Shown piece by piece: positions 9,212 through 17,765 of a stretch of 64,000 nt of DNA. Origin of the DNA: Streptococcus suis (lineage in GTDB: Bacteria > Bacillota > Bacilli > Lactobacillales > Streptococcaceae); contig NZ_JAGFUX010000006.1 in assembly GCF_017601095.1 (NCBI RefSeq), forward strand, positions 1 through 64,000. The letters run 5' to 3'. Within the stretch, counting starts at the first letter, position 1; each line of letters begins with the position of its first letter. A model generated the notes under the pieces. That model was given only the letters and a program-made list of their open reading frames with translations. It did no database searches and was not told the DNA's origin. Made by a program: the position numbers and the translations under genes.

Positions 9212-9683
9212 TTACATTTTAGGGTAAACCAATTCAAATTCTTCACAGACAACCAGCATATCTTCTGAGAAGGACAGGCCTGCTTCTGCCAGCCAAATAG
9301 TGAAAAGCTCTTCATGGACCTGTCGCCAGTAGATCAGACTTTTCGCTTTTATGTCAGATAAGTCACCTCCCTGACGGAACTCGCCCTCCTTATAGGCATG
9401 TTCCGCTGTCACTTGGGAAAATGGCGTCACATAGACCCTGGTGGTCTGGATAATGCAAACAGCTTGCCCCTGACCATCCAGAATAATGTCATAGCCACCA
9501 GCTGTTGGGATTTCTTCTCTCTACTGTGTAGAGGACATGGGCAGAGCTGGTTGAGGTTTTGATGCCTTTAGCCACCAAGTCAGCCAGTCGATCAGCTTCC
9601 GCCCCAAAGGCCCAGGCCTCTGGCTCAGGACCTGCTTGGGGATTGATGGCAAGAAATTCTTTCCAGAGTTGTGTTGGAGTCAT
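9212..9683 (-). pseudogene. ASCH-domain protein, broken by a frameshift
   Basis: The first part reads MTPTQLWKEFLAINPQAGPE ... GIKTSTSSAHVLYTVER and then shifts to a stop (NPNSWWL*). Another frame continues EIPTAGGYDIILDGQGQ ... VTPFSQVTAEHAYKEGEF to VYPKM at 9212. Adding two bases to the GAGAGA tract (a CT run at about 9514-9522 on the plus strand) would restore a roughly 155-residue ASCH protein, a PUA-like RNA-binding fold. Its ATG overlaps the stop of the acetyltransferase gene. It may be a genuine mutation or a sequencing error in a short dinucleotide run. Confidence 0.85.
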
Positions 9684-10231
9684 AATTCTTCCTTTCTAGC
9701 CTGCCATTCCTCCTTGGTCAATAAACTCACTCGTTCTGTACGAACTTCATCGATGAGTGGGAAATGCACATCTTCCAAGAGGTATTGGTAAACAAAACCC
9801 AGCTTTTCTTGGACACGAAGAGACTTGGTATTGCCAGCAAAAGAACGACACCAGATTTTTTCTAAAACCAACTGGTTAAAGCCGTAGTTCAGTATAGCTT
9901 GACAAGCTTCTGGCACCAGACCCTGGCCCCAAAATCCCTGTCCAAGCCAGTAACCTAGCTCAGCTTCTGAGTCAGGCAAATCAAGACCACCTTGTTTACC
10001 AAGCATGAGCCCGATACTGCCAATCACCTGTCCTGTTTCTTTGAGAACAAGGGCGTAGGTTTCGGGTTGGCTAAGGACTGTCTTGATAATTTCTCGACTT
10101 TCTTCCACGCTCTGATGAACAGGCCAACCCGCTGCAGGACCAACTTCATGATGACTGGCCTGAGAAAATAAGTCAGCTGCGTCTGTTTCACTCCAAGGGC
10201 GGAGCAAGAGACGATTGGTTTCAAGAATCAT
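9680..10231 (-). CDS. GNAT family N-acetyltransferase (RimJ/RimL type)
   Basis: The protein has 183 residues and opens with the RimJ/RimL-style LETNRLLLRPW. It also has IGSIGLMLG, ELGYWLGQGFWGQGLVPEA (the acetyl-CoA pyrophosphate loop at about 93-112), and NTKSLRVQEKLGF near the end. It would transfer an acetyl group from acetyl-CoA to an unknown amine, possibly a protein N-terminus or small molecule. A G-rich SD (GGGGGG) lies 6 bases before the ATG. Its stop overlaps the start of the ASCH gene. Confidence 0.9.
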   Translation of the reverse strand: MILETNRLLLRPWSETDAADLFSQASHHEVGPAAGWPVHQSVEESREIIKTVLSQPETYALVLKETGQVIGSIGLMLGKQGGLDLPDSEAELGYWLGQGFWGQGLVPEACQAILNYGFNQLVLEKIWCRSFAGNTKSLRVQEKLGFVYQYLLEDVHFPLIDEVRTERVSLLTKEEWQARKEEL

Positions 10232-10242
10232 AATATTCCCCC

Positions 10243-10941
10243 CTACTTCAAACTCCAGCCGCCGTCGATGGTGATAATCTGGCCTTGCATGGAAGCCAGT
10301 TTGCCACTGGCTAGTATAAAGGTCAGCTCTGCTATTTCGCTAGGCTGACTCCAGCGTCCGATAGGTGTCTGGTCTGCCACCCAATCCGCTAGACCACCAG
10401 GCTCAAAGTCCTTCTGAGTCATGCCTGTTTTGACGGCACCTGGGGCGATACCGAAGACCTGGACCTTGTCCTTGGCATAGTCCAGTGCCAGCTGCTTGGT
10501 AAAACCTGCCAAAGCATGCTTAGAGGCGGTATAGGCTGAACCTCCTCCACCTGCTAGACTGGAGGCAATGGAGCACATATTGATAATGATGCCAGACTGT
10601 CTGTCCACCATTTGCTGCAGATAGGGGCGTGTCAGTCTGGTCACCGCAAAAAAATTAACCGCGAAGATGCTAGCTAATTCGTCCTCCGAAATATCGAGGT
10701 GGGGACGGTAGTCGTCTAGAATGCCTGCGGTGTTACAGAGGACATCAACTGTCTGGCACCATGAAAAGACGGGTGATAAATCGCCTGTCAGGTCCAGCTG
10801 TAGAAAGTGGAAATCGCCTGCCAAATCAGGCTTGCTAGCCAGATCAATCCCGAAGACACGCCAGCCATTTTCCAAAAACATCCCTGCCTGCGCTAGTCCG
10901 ATACCGCTGGAAACGCCGGTGATGAGGGCTGTCTTAGTCAT
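10243..10941 (-). CDS. Short-chain dehydrogenase/reductase, FabG-like
   Basis: A 232-residue classical SDR with the NAD(P)-binding TGVSSGIG loop (about 8-15), the CNTAG motif, catalytic Ser-Tyr-Lys (CSIASS with YTASK) and the C-terminal GQIITIDGGW typical of FabG-like enzymes. It should be a cytoplasmic oxidoreductase of unknown substrate. The main fatty-acid FabG would be expected in a fab cluster, so this is probably a side paralogue. Its start overlaps the end of the DUF2829 gene by 8 bases, indicating co-transcription. Confidence 0.88.
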   Translation of the reverse strand: MTKTALITGVSSGIGLAQAGMFLENGWRVFGIDLASKPDLAGDFHFLQLDLTGDLSPVFSWCQTVDVLCNTAGILDDYRPHLDISEDELASIFAVNFFAVTRLTRPYLQQMVDRQSGIIINMCSIASSLAGGGGSAYTASKHALAGFTKQLALDYAKDKVQVFGIAPGAVKTGMTQKDFEPGGLADWVADQTPIGRWSQPSEIAELTFILASGKLASMQGQIITIDGGWSLK

Positions 10942-11170
10942 GGACTTCTACCCAGTCGGTCGCAAGGACGTCGCAAGGGGTCGGGCTCCACATGGAGAAG
11001 CCTTCACCCTCGCCGGTCACGTTGATGAGGAAGTAGGGCGTCGCCTCCAGCTTTTGCCCGTGGACCTCAATGGTGTCAAAGAGCTGGACGTAGTTCTCCG
11101 CTCCGCCCCAGCCTGTGCGAACGTACTTTTTCTTAGCCTTCAAACCTGGTAAAATCTCTTCAAATGTCAT
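10934..11170 (-). CDS. DUF2829 (Thoeris anti-defence Tad2-like) protein
   Basis: The 78-residue protein has the DUF2829 pattern: MTFEEILPGLKAKKKYVRTGW, a central FLINVTGEGEGFSMWSP, and the terminal DVLATDWVEV. The family includes phage Tad2, which sequesters the cyclic ADP-ribose isomer signal of Thoeris defence; bacterial members are mostly uncharacterised. It lies directly after hsdR (12 bases) and overlaps the SDR gene. AAAGGAAC precedes the ATG. Binding of a nucleotide is inferred from the family only. Confidence 0.8.
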   Translation of the reverse strand: MTFEEILPGLKAKKKYVRTGWGGAENYVQLFDTIEVHGQKLEATPYFLINVTGEGEGFSMWSPTPCDVLATDWVEVHD

Positions 11171-11182
11171 GGTTTAGTTCCT

Positions 11183-14100
11183 TTAGATTCCTGTAAATGT
11201 TTCGACCAATTCTTGTAACTGGTGTAAAATTTCTTGTTTCTTTTTCTCACGCGCACCTTGCCGTCTTGAAGTTGGTGGCATAAGCGCATTTAAATCTGTT
11301 CCAGCAGTTGATGCAAAACCTCGCAAAATAGCTGCTTCAATAAATAGTTTATAATCGCCTTGCAATTGTTGTGTTTGTGCGAATAATTCAATCTGTTCCT
11401 GTTTTGACTTTCTAGCATAATGATAAAAAGCTTCTAATATAGTCTGATTATCTTTTAACTCATCTAGATTACTATCACGAATGAAATCCATAACAAGTCT
11501 TTCTTTTGCACGCATATCAATAGTTGAACGAATCACACGTGATACTTGGTTTTGAAGCTGTTCTTTTGTAATATCTTCATTTGCTTTTTCAGAAATTAAG
11601 GCGATGATATAGTCGAGGTTGATCTCATCTGATTTTAACAACTCAATCTCAAATTCTAAATCGGACAGATCAATCTCAGGTTGGTGACCATCACGTCCCC
11701 CTGAGTGATAGGATTCCTCACGAATATCGACATACTTACTACGATAATCTTGCATAAGTCCCTGTGAAATCAACCTTTCTTCATCTGTAAACTCATCAAA
11801 ATTTCGTAATACATTATCGAGTTTCAGTAATTCACCAAATAAACCAACAAATTCTTTTTTCTCAGATTCCAGATAAATTTCAGTCGGATCCGGAAACTTT
11901 GTCAACATTTCTTGACAAACTTCTTTATACCCACGAACTATAACACCTGTTTCCTCATCCTCAAAACCTTCCATATACTCCTGATAGGATTTCTCCAGCG
12001 TAATATAGATATTGTTATCCTCACCGAATAACTTTAAAGCATCAATTGTGGCTTTTTCCAAATCCCGGAAGCAAATAATATTTCCAAACGGCTTGTCCTT
12101 TGACAAAATACGATTGGTCCGTGAATAAGCCTGAATCAGACCATGGTAGCGTAAATTTTTATCTACAAACAAGGTATTCATTGTAGGGGCATCAAAACCT
12201 GTCAAAAACATTCCAACAACAATCAGAAGATCAATTTCCTTATTCTTGGTTCGTTGAGACAAGTCTTTATAATAGTTCTGAAAGGATTGACTTTCTGTTG
12301 AGAATGAAGTACTAAAAGACTTATTATAATCAGCAATCACCCTATCTAGAAATTCTTTCGCGGACGATTCCATCGCTGAGGGATTGAAATCTTCATCATA
12401 AATATCACCATAGGCAGCTTGCTCCTCATTTGCAGCGAAGCTGTATATCATCCCAATTTTCAAACGACATTCCTCTGGAATGCTTGCCTGCTGATTATGT
12501 AACTCTTCGTAGTACATCTTAGCAGCATATACATTTTGTACAGCCAACATCGCATTGTAACCTCGCATGCGTTGCTTTCTTAACGTATCTCCATCAACAT
12601 TTTTTATCTTAACAATATGGCTAATCTCACGATGAGTTTTAACCGGATAGACGGATAGGATATGTTCAACTACCTTAGAAATGCGTTCAGGAGCCAACAG
12701 GGCTTTTTTCTCAATTTGACGAAGAATGCGGAGATCTTTTTCGTAACCTGCTTGGACCTCTTCCTCACGAAACTTCGGAGCAACGTTGTTATAGTCTACC
12801 TTAAACTTTAAAACCTTATTATCACGAATGGCATCTGTAATAATATAGGAATGCAACTGATGCCCAAATATGTCCTGAGTTGTTTGACCAGTGAGAGTAT
12901 TATCAGCAAAAATCGGTGTTCCTGTAAAACCAAACTGGTAATTGGCTCGGAAACTACTGTTTACTTTCTTCTGGGAATCCCCAAACTGCGAACGATGGCA
13001 TTCATCATAAATCATGACGCATTGCTTATCATAAATTGGATGATTAGGGTATTTTTTAGTGAAATGATTCAGCTTTTGAATCGTTGTGACAACAATACGA
13101 CTATCATCTTTCTCAATTGCCTCTTTTAGTTGCTTGGTATCATTGCTACCATTAACAGAATCTTTCTGGAATTTTTGATATTCCTTCATGGTTTGATAGT
13201 CCAAATCCTTGCGGTCCACCACAAAGAAAACCTTATCAATATACTCCAATTCTGTAGCCAATCGAGCTGTCTTAAAAGACGTCAGAGTCTTACCTGATCC
13301 TGTTGTATGCCAGATGTAGCCTCCTCCTTCTACTTTCCCATAGAGCTTGTTTTGATAAGCAAGATGAATACGATTTAAAATGGATTCTGTCGCCGCAATC
13401 TGATATGGGCGCATCACTAGGAGAACATCCTCAGCATTAAAAATACAGTACTTGATCAAAATCGATAGAAGCGTTGTCTTATTTAAAAATGTTTGAGCGA
13501 AATCCTCTAAATCATGAATAGCATGATTTTTTCTATCTGCCCACTCACAGGTAAACTCAAAATTATTCTTGTTTCGCTCAACAGTATTTGAGAAATAGCG
13601 TGTAAATGTCCCATTTGAAATAACAAACAGCTGTATGTATTGAAAAAGAGAATTTTCACTATTGAAACTTTCCTTGGTATAGCGATGAATCTGATGAAAG
13701 GCTTGACTGATGGGAACACCTCTCTTTTTCAACTCAATCTGTACCAAAGGCAAACCATTGACCAAAATAGTCACATCATAGCGATTGGTATGACTACCTT
13801 TCTGGATCATCTGGTTCATCACTTGCAGTTTATTTCGATGAATATTCTTCTTATCAAGTAGTGAAATATTTTGCACATGACCATCGTCAAAAACAAAGTC
13901 ATATATATGGTCTTCTTGAATTTTTCTGGTTTTTTCAACCATTCCTTCATTTGGCTTATTGAGGTATTCATTCAAGAAACGTTGCCACTCCGTTGCTGAA
14001 AAACTCACACCATTCAAATTTTCCAACTGTAGTTTGAGATTGGCAAGTAATTCTGTAGGACTATGTCCTAAAAAACGTTCATACTGCTGTCCCTGCACCA

Positions 14101-14248
14101 AATCATCTATTAGGCGTTTCTCCATCTCGCTTTCAGTCTGATAAATATCGCGATTGTAACGTTCGGTTTTTATAAACTCTTCTAAAACTATTCCGTTAGT
14201 CAACTCCGCAACAGGTAAGCTGATTTTTGTATAATCTACATTTGGCAT
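11183..14248 (-). CDS. hsdR: Type I restriction enzyme, R (endonuclease/translocase) subunit HsdR
   Basis: The protein is about 1021 residues, normal for HsdR. The nuclease domain carries a PD-(D/E)xK pattern in YDVTILVNGLPLVQIELKK (about D158 and E172-x-K174). The SF2 translocase includes HTTGSGKT (about 314-321), YDECHRSQFG, GFTGTPIF and later GFDAPTMNTLFVDK with QAYSRTNR. The ATG at 14248 has GAGGG 6 bases upstream; the ATG two codons earlier abuts the SD directly. The gene has its own promoter and lies downstream of the higBA pair, separated from hsdM and hsdS. Confidence 0.95.
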   Translation of the reverse strand: MPNVDYTKISLPVAELTNGIVLEEFIKTERYNRDIYQTESEMEKRLIDDLVQGQQYERFLGHSPTELLANLKLQLENLNGVSFSATEWQRFLNEYLNKPNEGMVEKTRKIQEDHIYDFVFDDGHVQNISLLDKKNIHRNKLQVMNQMIQKGSHTNRYDVTILVNGLPLVQIELKKRGVPISQAFHQIHRYTKESFNSENSLFQYIQLFVISNGTFTRYFSNTVERNKNNFEFTCEWADRKNHAIHDLEDFAQTFLNKTTLLSILIKYCIFNAEDVLLVMRPYQIAATESILNRIHLAYQNKLYGKVEGGGYIWHTTGSGKTLTSFKTARLATELEYIDKVFFVVDRKDLDYQTMKEYQKFQKDSVNGSNDTKQLKEAIEKDDSRIVVTTIQKLNHFTKKYPNHPIYDKQCVMIYDECHRSQFGDSQKKVNSSFRANYQFGFTGTPIFADNTLTGQTTQDIFGHQLHSYIITDAIRDNKVLKFKVDYNNVAPKFREEEVQAGYEKDLRILRQIEKKALLAPERISKVVEHILSVYPVKTHREISHIVKIKNVDGDTLRKQRMRGYNAMLAVQNVYAAKMYYEELHNQQASIPEECRLKIGMIYSFAANEEQAAYGDIYDEDFNPSAMESSAKEFLDRVIADYNKSFSTSFSTESQSFQNYYKDLSQRTKNKEIDLLIVVGMFLTGFDAPTMNTLFVDKNLRYHGLIQAYSRTNRILSKDKPFGNIICFRDLEKATIDALKLFGEDNNIYITLEKSYQEYMEGFEDEETGVIVRGYKEVCQEMLTKFPDPTEIYLESEKKEFVGLFGELLKLDNVLRNFDEFTDEERLISQGLMQDYRSKYVDIREESYHSGGRDGHQPEIDLSDLEFEIELLKSDEINLDYIIALISEKANEDITKEQLQNQVSRVIRSTIDMRAKERLVMDFIRDSNLDELKDNQTILEAFYHYARKSKQEQIELFAQTQQLQGDYKLFIEAAILRGFASTAGTDLNALMPPTSRRQGAREKKKQEILHQLQELVETFTGI

Positions 14249-14269
14249 CTTCATCCCTCGGTTAAAATA

Positions 14270-14289
14270 ATACTATATACAGTATAGCA
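14270..14289 (-). promoter_or_regulatory. hsdR promoter with overlapping palindrome
   Basis: An extended -10 (TGC-TATACT) reads on the minus strand with TATACT at 14281-14286. The imperfect palindrome ATACTGTATATAGTAT (14270-14285) overlaps it and could be an operator. The hsdR start lies about 20 bases further on. Confidence 0.55.
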
Positions 14290-14345
14290 TAAAATGACAA
14301 TTTACAGGAGGACTGGCCTGTGTATCGACTCACATATTGAACTCA

Positions 14346-14372
14346 AGAAAAACGAGGATTTTTCAACCCTCG
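14346..14372 (-). terminator. Intrinsic terminator after the higA-type gene
   Basis: A CGAGG/CCTCG stem on the minus strand is followed by TTTTTCTT. It separates the toxin-antitoxin pair from the hsdR promoter. Confidence 0.65.
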
Positions 14373-14391
14373 TGCACTAACCAATTTCTAT

Positions 14392-15483
14392 TTACATCAA
14401 ATTTGCATTGATTATTATGTTGTAACTAATTTTTAGCTCTTGATACTGACTGTATTCTACAAATCCTTCTTTTTGGAGTCTTCCCAAAATAATACTTGGA
14501 TGGATACCGATTTCATGAGCAAAACGAATGATGGATGATTTATCAAAAGATTTTTCTGTTACAAACTGTTCATATTCATTCGTAGGAATAAGAAATTCTT
14601 GAGCAAATTGATCCGCTTTTTGCTCTTTTTCTTCATAAGCATCCCTATCATCATAATCCGAGTAAAAATCATTATGTAAAATATGACCTAATTCATGGAA
14701 AAATGAGAACCAAAAAATATCTGAACGCTTATTTTTATCCGTTAACAACAATAATACACTACCATTTTTAAATCGCTTGGTCGCACCATTCAGATTGGCA
14801 TTTTTTAATTTTGGAAGTCCGACCAAACAAATACCACATTCCAATAATTTTGAATGTAACATCGGGTAAAATTCTCCACCATCTTTCAAGGTCATCTCTC
14901 GTAGTTCTGGTAGTATTTTTACTAATTTTGACTTATTAAACTTTGTGTCAGTTGCATCTTTTGATAATTTTATAGCCAACTCAAGCATAACATTTGAATT
15001 TACCACCGAACGCTCATCAAAACCTTTTGTATTTCGATAACTAACAAGCTGATTGAACTGACTCAGATATGTAAGATTTGAAATTTGAAAAAGCTTTCTC
15101 AACTCAGCCACTTTTTGTAGTAAGCTATACCTGCCCGGTGGAACAAAGCCGTGTCTTTTGAAATAATCAAAATCAATCAACTTCAAAATCTCTTTTTCAT
15201 CTTGATTTTGAAGTTCCTCTATTTCAAGAACCTTTGCATCATAGCTCGCTTGAAGATTTAACCAAGTAAGAATTGATACCCCTGTTAATTTAAATAGTTT
15301 ATTAGCAAGATCCTTACTGACTGAAATTTCACCATTTACCAATTTACTGATTGTTTTTGGGGTTGTCCCTAAACGAATCGCAAACTCTTCTTGGGACATA
15401 TTTAAGTCTTCTATTATCTCTTCAACATAAGAACCTGGATGGAAAGCGATTAAATCTTTATAGTTTTGAATGTTATGAACCAT
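14392..15483 (-). CDS. higA: HigA-type antitoxin: XRE helix-turn-helix fused to ImmA/IrrE-like metallopeptidase domain
   Basis: The 363-residue protein has an N-terminal HTH (LNMSQEEFAIRLGTTPKTIS, about 28-47, then KLVNGE) and a C-terminal zinc-peptidase domain with HELGH at about 265-269. Long fusions of this kind are common as the second gene of RelE/HigB-type loci. The start overlaps the toxin stop by 11 bases, so the two are probably translated together in toxin-first order, as in higBA. It probably binds and neutralises the toxin and represses its own promoter. Whether the HExxH site cleaves anything is unknown. Confidence 0.88.
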   Translation of the reverse strand: MVHNIQNYKDLIAFHPGSYVEEIIEDLNMSQEEFAIRLGTTPKTISKLVNGEISVSKDLANKLFKLTGVSILTWLNLQASYDAKVLEIEELQNQDEKEILKLIDFDYFKRHGFVPPGRYSLLQKVAELRKLFQISNLTYLSQFNQLVSYRNTKGFDERSVVNSNVMLELAIKLSKDATDTKFNKSKLVKILPELREMTLKDGGEFYPMLHSKLLECGICLVGLPKLKNANLNGATKRFKNGSVLLLLTDKNKRSDIFWFSFFHELGHILHNDFYSDYDDRDAYEEKEQKADQFAQEFLIPTNEYEQFVTEKSFDKSSIIRFAHEIGIHPSIILGRLQKEGFVEYSQYQELKISYNIIINANLM

Positions 15484-15811
15484 AATGATTACTTACCTCC
15501 TCAATTTGAATTATTCTAATACTCTGGGCATTGGAAAATACGGAATCTTTCTCCTCATCAAAGCAGACGATTAGTCTGTAAGAACCTCTACGTCCGTCAA
15601 TATCCAAAGCATATTCTCCCTCTCTTTCTCCTTTTAAATCATGAAAATGAAACGTCGGAAATGCGATTACGGAAGCGAGATTATCAGCACTCTCAATAAA
15701 ATTGACCAATTTGTGCAACTTCTTGGCAACCTTATCTGAAAATTCTCTCTTTGCTATCCTCAAATTTGTACACTGTTTTTCAACTGTTTTATTATTATAT
15801 TGGATTTGCAT
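15473..15811 (-). CDS. higB: RelE/HigB-like toxin
   Basis: The 112-residue protein has the ParE/RelE fold pattern: a helix (KVAKKLHKLVNFIESADNL), then LKGEREGEYALDI, RGSYRLIVCFD and a C-terminal IRIIQIEEVSNHY. Relatives are ribosome-dependent mRNA endonucleases. It precedes and overlaps the antitoxin gene, the usual higBA order. An inverted repeat 26 bases upstream is a candidate autoregulatory operator. The pair sits between hsdS and hsdR, probably stabilising the restriction island. Confidence 0.87.
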   Translation of the reverse strand: MQIQYNNKTVEKQCTNLRIAKREFSDKVAKKLHKLVNFIESADNLASVIAFPTFHFHDLKGEREGEYALDIDGRRGSYRLIVCFDEEKDSVFSNAQSIRIIQIEEVSNHYGS

Positions 15812-15836
15812 TCATTCTCCTTTCACAATCTCTACC

Positions 15837-15859
15837 AAAATTACCTTTTTGGTAATTTT
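15837..15859. promoter_or_regulatory. Inverted repeat upstream of higBA (candidate operator)
   Basis: A perfect 9-bp inverted repeat, AAAATTACC and GGTAATTTT around five Ts, lies in the promoter region of the toxin-antitoxin pair. HigA-type proteins bind such palindromes; the assignment is by position only. Confidence 0.55.
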
Positions 15860-15906
15860 ATTCTACATCATTATTTGCTATATGTAAATCAATATCCTCT
15901 CAAATC

Positions 15907-15937
15907 AAAAAGAATTGCAGTTGAACCACAATTCTTT
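15907..15937 (-). terminator. Intrinsic terminator after the hsdS half-gene
   Basis: AAAGAATTG and CAATTCTTT form a 9-bp stem with an 11-nt loop, followed by T residues on the minus strand. It closes the hsdM-rhuM-hsdS transcription unit before the higBA promoter. Confidence 0.7.
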
Positions 15938-15951
15938 ATTTCTCATCCTAT

Positions 15952-16608
15952 TTATTCGTATTTGTTGGGAAAATTGAGCAAGGTATCTCTAAAATACTCA
16001 TATTGCTTCTGACGCAATTCAATTTCCTTTGGCAAACCTTGAGAAATCGAATTTGTTAACTCATCGAACTTGTTAAGAATGGCAACGATGCGGGATTGAT
16101 TCTCAAGTGAAGGTAGGGCGATAATGAATTTCTCCATATCTTGAGCATTGATACGAATAACTTTTGTTCCCGTGACTTTTTTCTCTTTTTGTTCTTGAAA
16201 GTGAATGGACTTAAAGAAATAATTCAAAAATCTTGAGTGTTGAGTAGTTTTCACTATATAAGCATCTCCCGAAATCCCAACTTCTTCAATTCCTTCCCAA
16301 ACGACTGCCTTTCCAACATCTTCGACATTTTCAGAAGTGGTTGCCATGACAATGTCATCCGGCTGAGCTTTCTTTAACTTAGCAAAGACGCTTTGGTCAG
16401 TGAAAGAGATTGTCTTCTCCGTCGAAAAGCCATAGCGAGTGTAAATCTGACCGTAATGAATAACGGGGTAGCCCTCTTCTGTAAAATCTTTCTTCTGAAG
16501 GCCATTTCCACGAGTAAAGGTGCAAATTGCCCCCAACTCTACCCGTATGGTTCCAAAGACCCACTGTAAGAGGCGAATTAGGTCGGACGGTCCCCGCTCA
16601 CTGTCCAC
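15952..16608 (-). CDS. hsdS: HsdS half-protein (third target-recognition domain), out of frame with hsdS
   Basis: The 218-residue half-specificity subunit has one target-recognition domain (starting VELGAICTFTRGNGLQKKDF) and the C-terminal conserved helix LPKEIELRQKQYEYFRDTLL. The only in-frame start is a GTG at 16606-16608 inside the heptamer repeat, with no convincing SD, so independent translation is doubtful. The frame overlaps the end of hsdS. With three or six copies of the 7-bp unit instead of four, the two frames would fuse into one HsdS with three recognition domains. It may alternatively be a silent recombination cassette. Confidence 0.85.
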   Translation of the reverse strand: MDSERGPSDLIRLLQWVFGTIRVELGAICTFTRGNGLQKKDFTEEGYPVIHYGQIYTRYGFSTEKTISFTDQSVFAKLKKAQPDDIVMATTSENVEDVGKAVVWEGIEEVGISGDAYIVKTTQHSRFLNYFFKSIHFQEQKEKKVTGTKVIRINAQDMEKFIIALPSLENQSRIVAILNKFDELTNSISQGLPKEIELRQKQYEYFRDTLLNFPNKYE

Positions 16609-17764
16609 TGTCCACTGTCCACTGTCCAGGATACACGCCTTCGGCGGTGAATGTCAAGAGTTTTTCTCTAAAATATTCATACTGTTTTTGACGCAGTTCA
16701 ATCTCCTTGGGCAGTCCAATCTTTAGGTCATTGCAGACCGTATCGAAGTTATCCAAGACTTGGACGATACGGGATTGAACCGTTTTCGTAGGCAATGGTA
16801 TTTTATATTTCTCAGTATCATTACTTGAAATTTGTGGCATCTGCATATTACCAGCAATATGCTGGAAATGTGATTTGTTATGATTTAGATAATGATAAAC
16901 ATACCGTAAATTTACATCATCGCTGTCAGAACTATATGACCAAAATTCATTTTTAAAACTAAATGGTTTTGTATAGTATTCAAAGTCAATAATTCCACGG
17001 GATTTAACGATGATTGCCTCTTCGTGATGAACATCTTTCTCAGGAATATCACCATAATCCACATCAGCGAAGGTCTTTCCACCTGCAAAAATCCGAATAG
17101 GAGCGCCATCCTTATGTAACTCTTTCATTTGTCCAGCAGTAACTTTTGTTCCACGTCCCTTGATTAATATCTCCCCCAGCGTTTTCCACTCAACTTGATA
17201 AACCTCGTCCTCAAAGGATAGGAGTTTATCCCGATAAAAAGAATATTGCTTCTGGCGGTCGGTCAATTCTGCGGTCAATTCTGTAACATATTCAGTGAAT
17301 TTGTCAAGTATTTGCACAATTTCTTGCTGAATTTCTAGGGGTGGGATAGGGATTGAAAATGATTTAAGCGTCGAGAGTACGATATAAGACATCGCCGCCT
17401 TCTTAGTATTTCGCTCTAAATGCGCCTTTAGCTGATATTTGACATAATGGAATAGATATCTCACATTGATACTATTAGTAAAATTGGTCAACACATAAGT
17501 TCTCTGATAAGCTTCAAATTTTCCTGAATAATATTTTACATCTCCTACATTAGCGTTTCCAGCTATCAAGAGTGCTTCAGCATCCCACCTAAAAGAGTTA
17601 ATCCAGCTGATCTCCCTTGCCGTTGTAAAAAAAGGGTATACTCCATTTTCTACAGCGGCATTAGCATTCAATTTTCCTGTTTCAATTTCACATACCTCCC
17701 CCAACTCTTTCCATTCAACTCCATTTGGACAGCAATCTTGTAGCATCTTTTTGATATAGTTCAT
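16598..17764 (-). CDS. hsdS: Type I restriction-modification specificity subunit HsdS
   Basis: The 388-residue protein is a full two-domain HsdS. TRD1 begins at VEWKELGEVCEIETG (about 16) and TRD2 at VEWKTLGEILIKGRG (about 191). Each is followed by a long helix, LTDRQKQYSFYRDKLL after TRD1 and LPKEIELRQKQYEYFREKLL after TRD2, which hold HsdM subunits and set the spacing between half-sites. The C-terminus VYPGQWTVDSGQ is encoded by the heptamer repeat and is not a natural HsdS ending. The gene starts 3 bases after a degenerate hsdS remnant. The recognition sequence cannot be inferred. Confidence 0.93.
   Translation of the reverse strand: MNYIKKMLQDCCPNGVEWKELGEVCEIETGKLNANAAVENGVYPFFTTAREISWINSFRWDAEALLIAGNANVGDVKYYSGKFEAYQRTYVLTNFTNSINVRYLFHYVKYQLKAHLERNTKKAAMSYIVLSTLKSFSIPIPPLEIQQEIVQILDKFTEYVTELTAELTDRQKQYSFYRDKLLSFEDEVYQVEWKTLGEILIKGRGTKVTAGQMKELHKDGAPIRIFAGGKTFADVDYGDIPEKDVHHEEAIIVKSRGIIDFEYYTKPFSFKNEFWSYSSDSDDVNLRYVYHYLNHNKSHFQHIAGNMQMPQISSNDTEKYKIPLPTKTVQSRIVQVLDNFDTVCNDLKIGLPKEIELRQKQYEYFREKLLTFTAEGVYPGQWTVDSGQ
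16599..16628. repeat. Heptanucleotide tandem repeat in hsdS (GGACAGT)n, 4.3 copies
   Basis: Four complete copies of CACTGTC (GACAGTG on the coding strand) plus two bases lie where the two hsdS frames overlap. The coding strand is stop-free through the array in the hsdS frame and reads WTVDSGQ. A change of one unit shifts frame: four copies stop at 16598, while three or six join hsdS to the downstream half-gene. Confidence 0.93.
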
Positions 17765-17765
17765 A

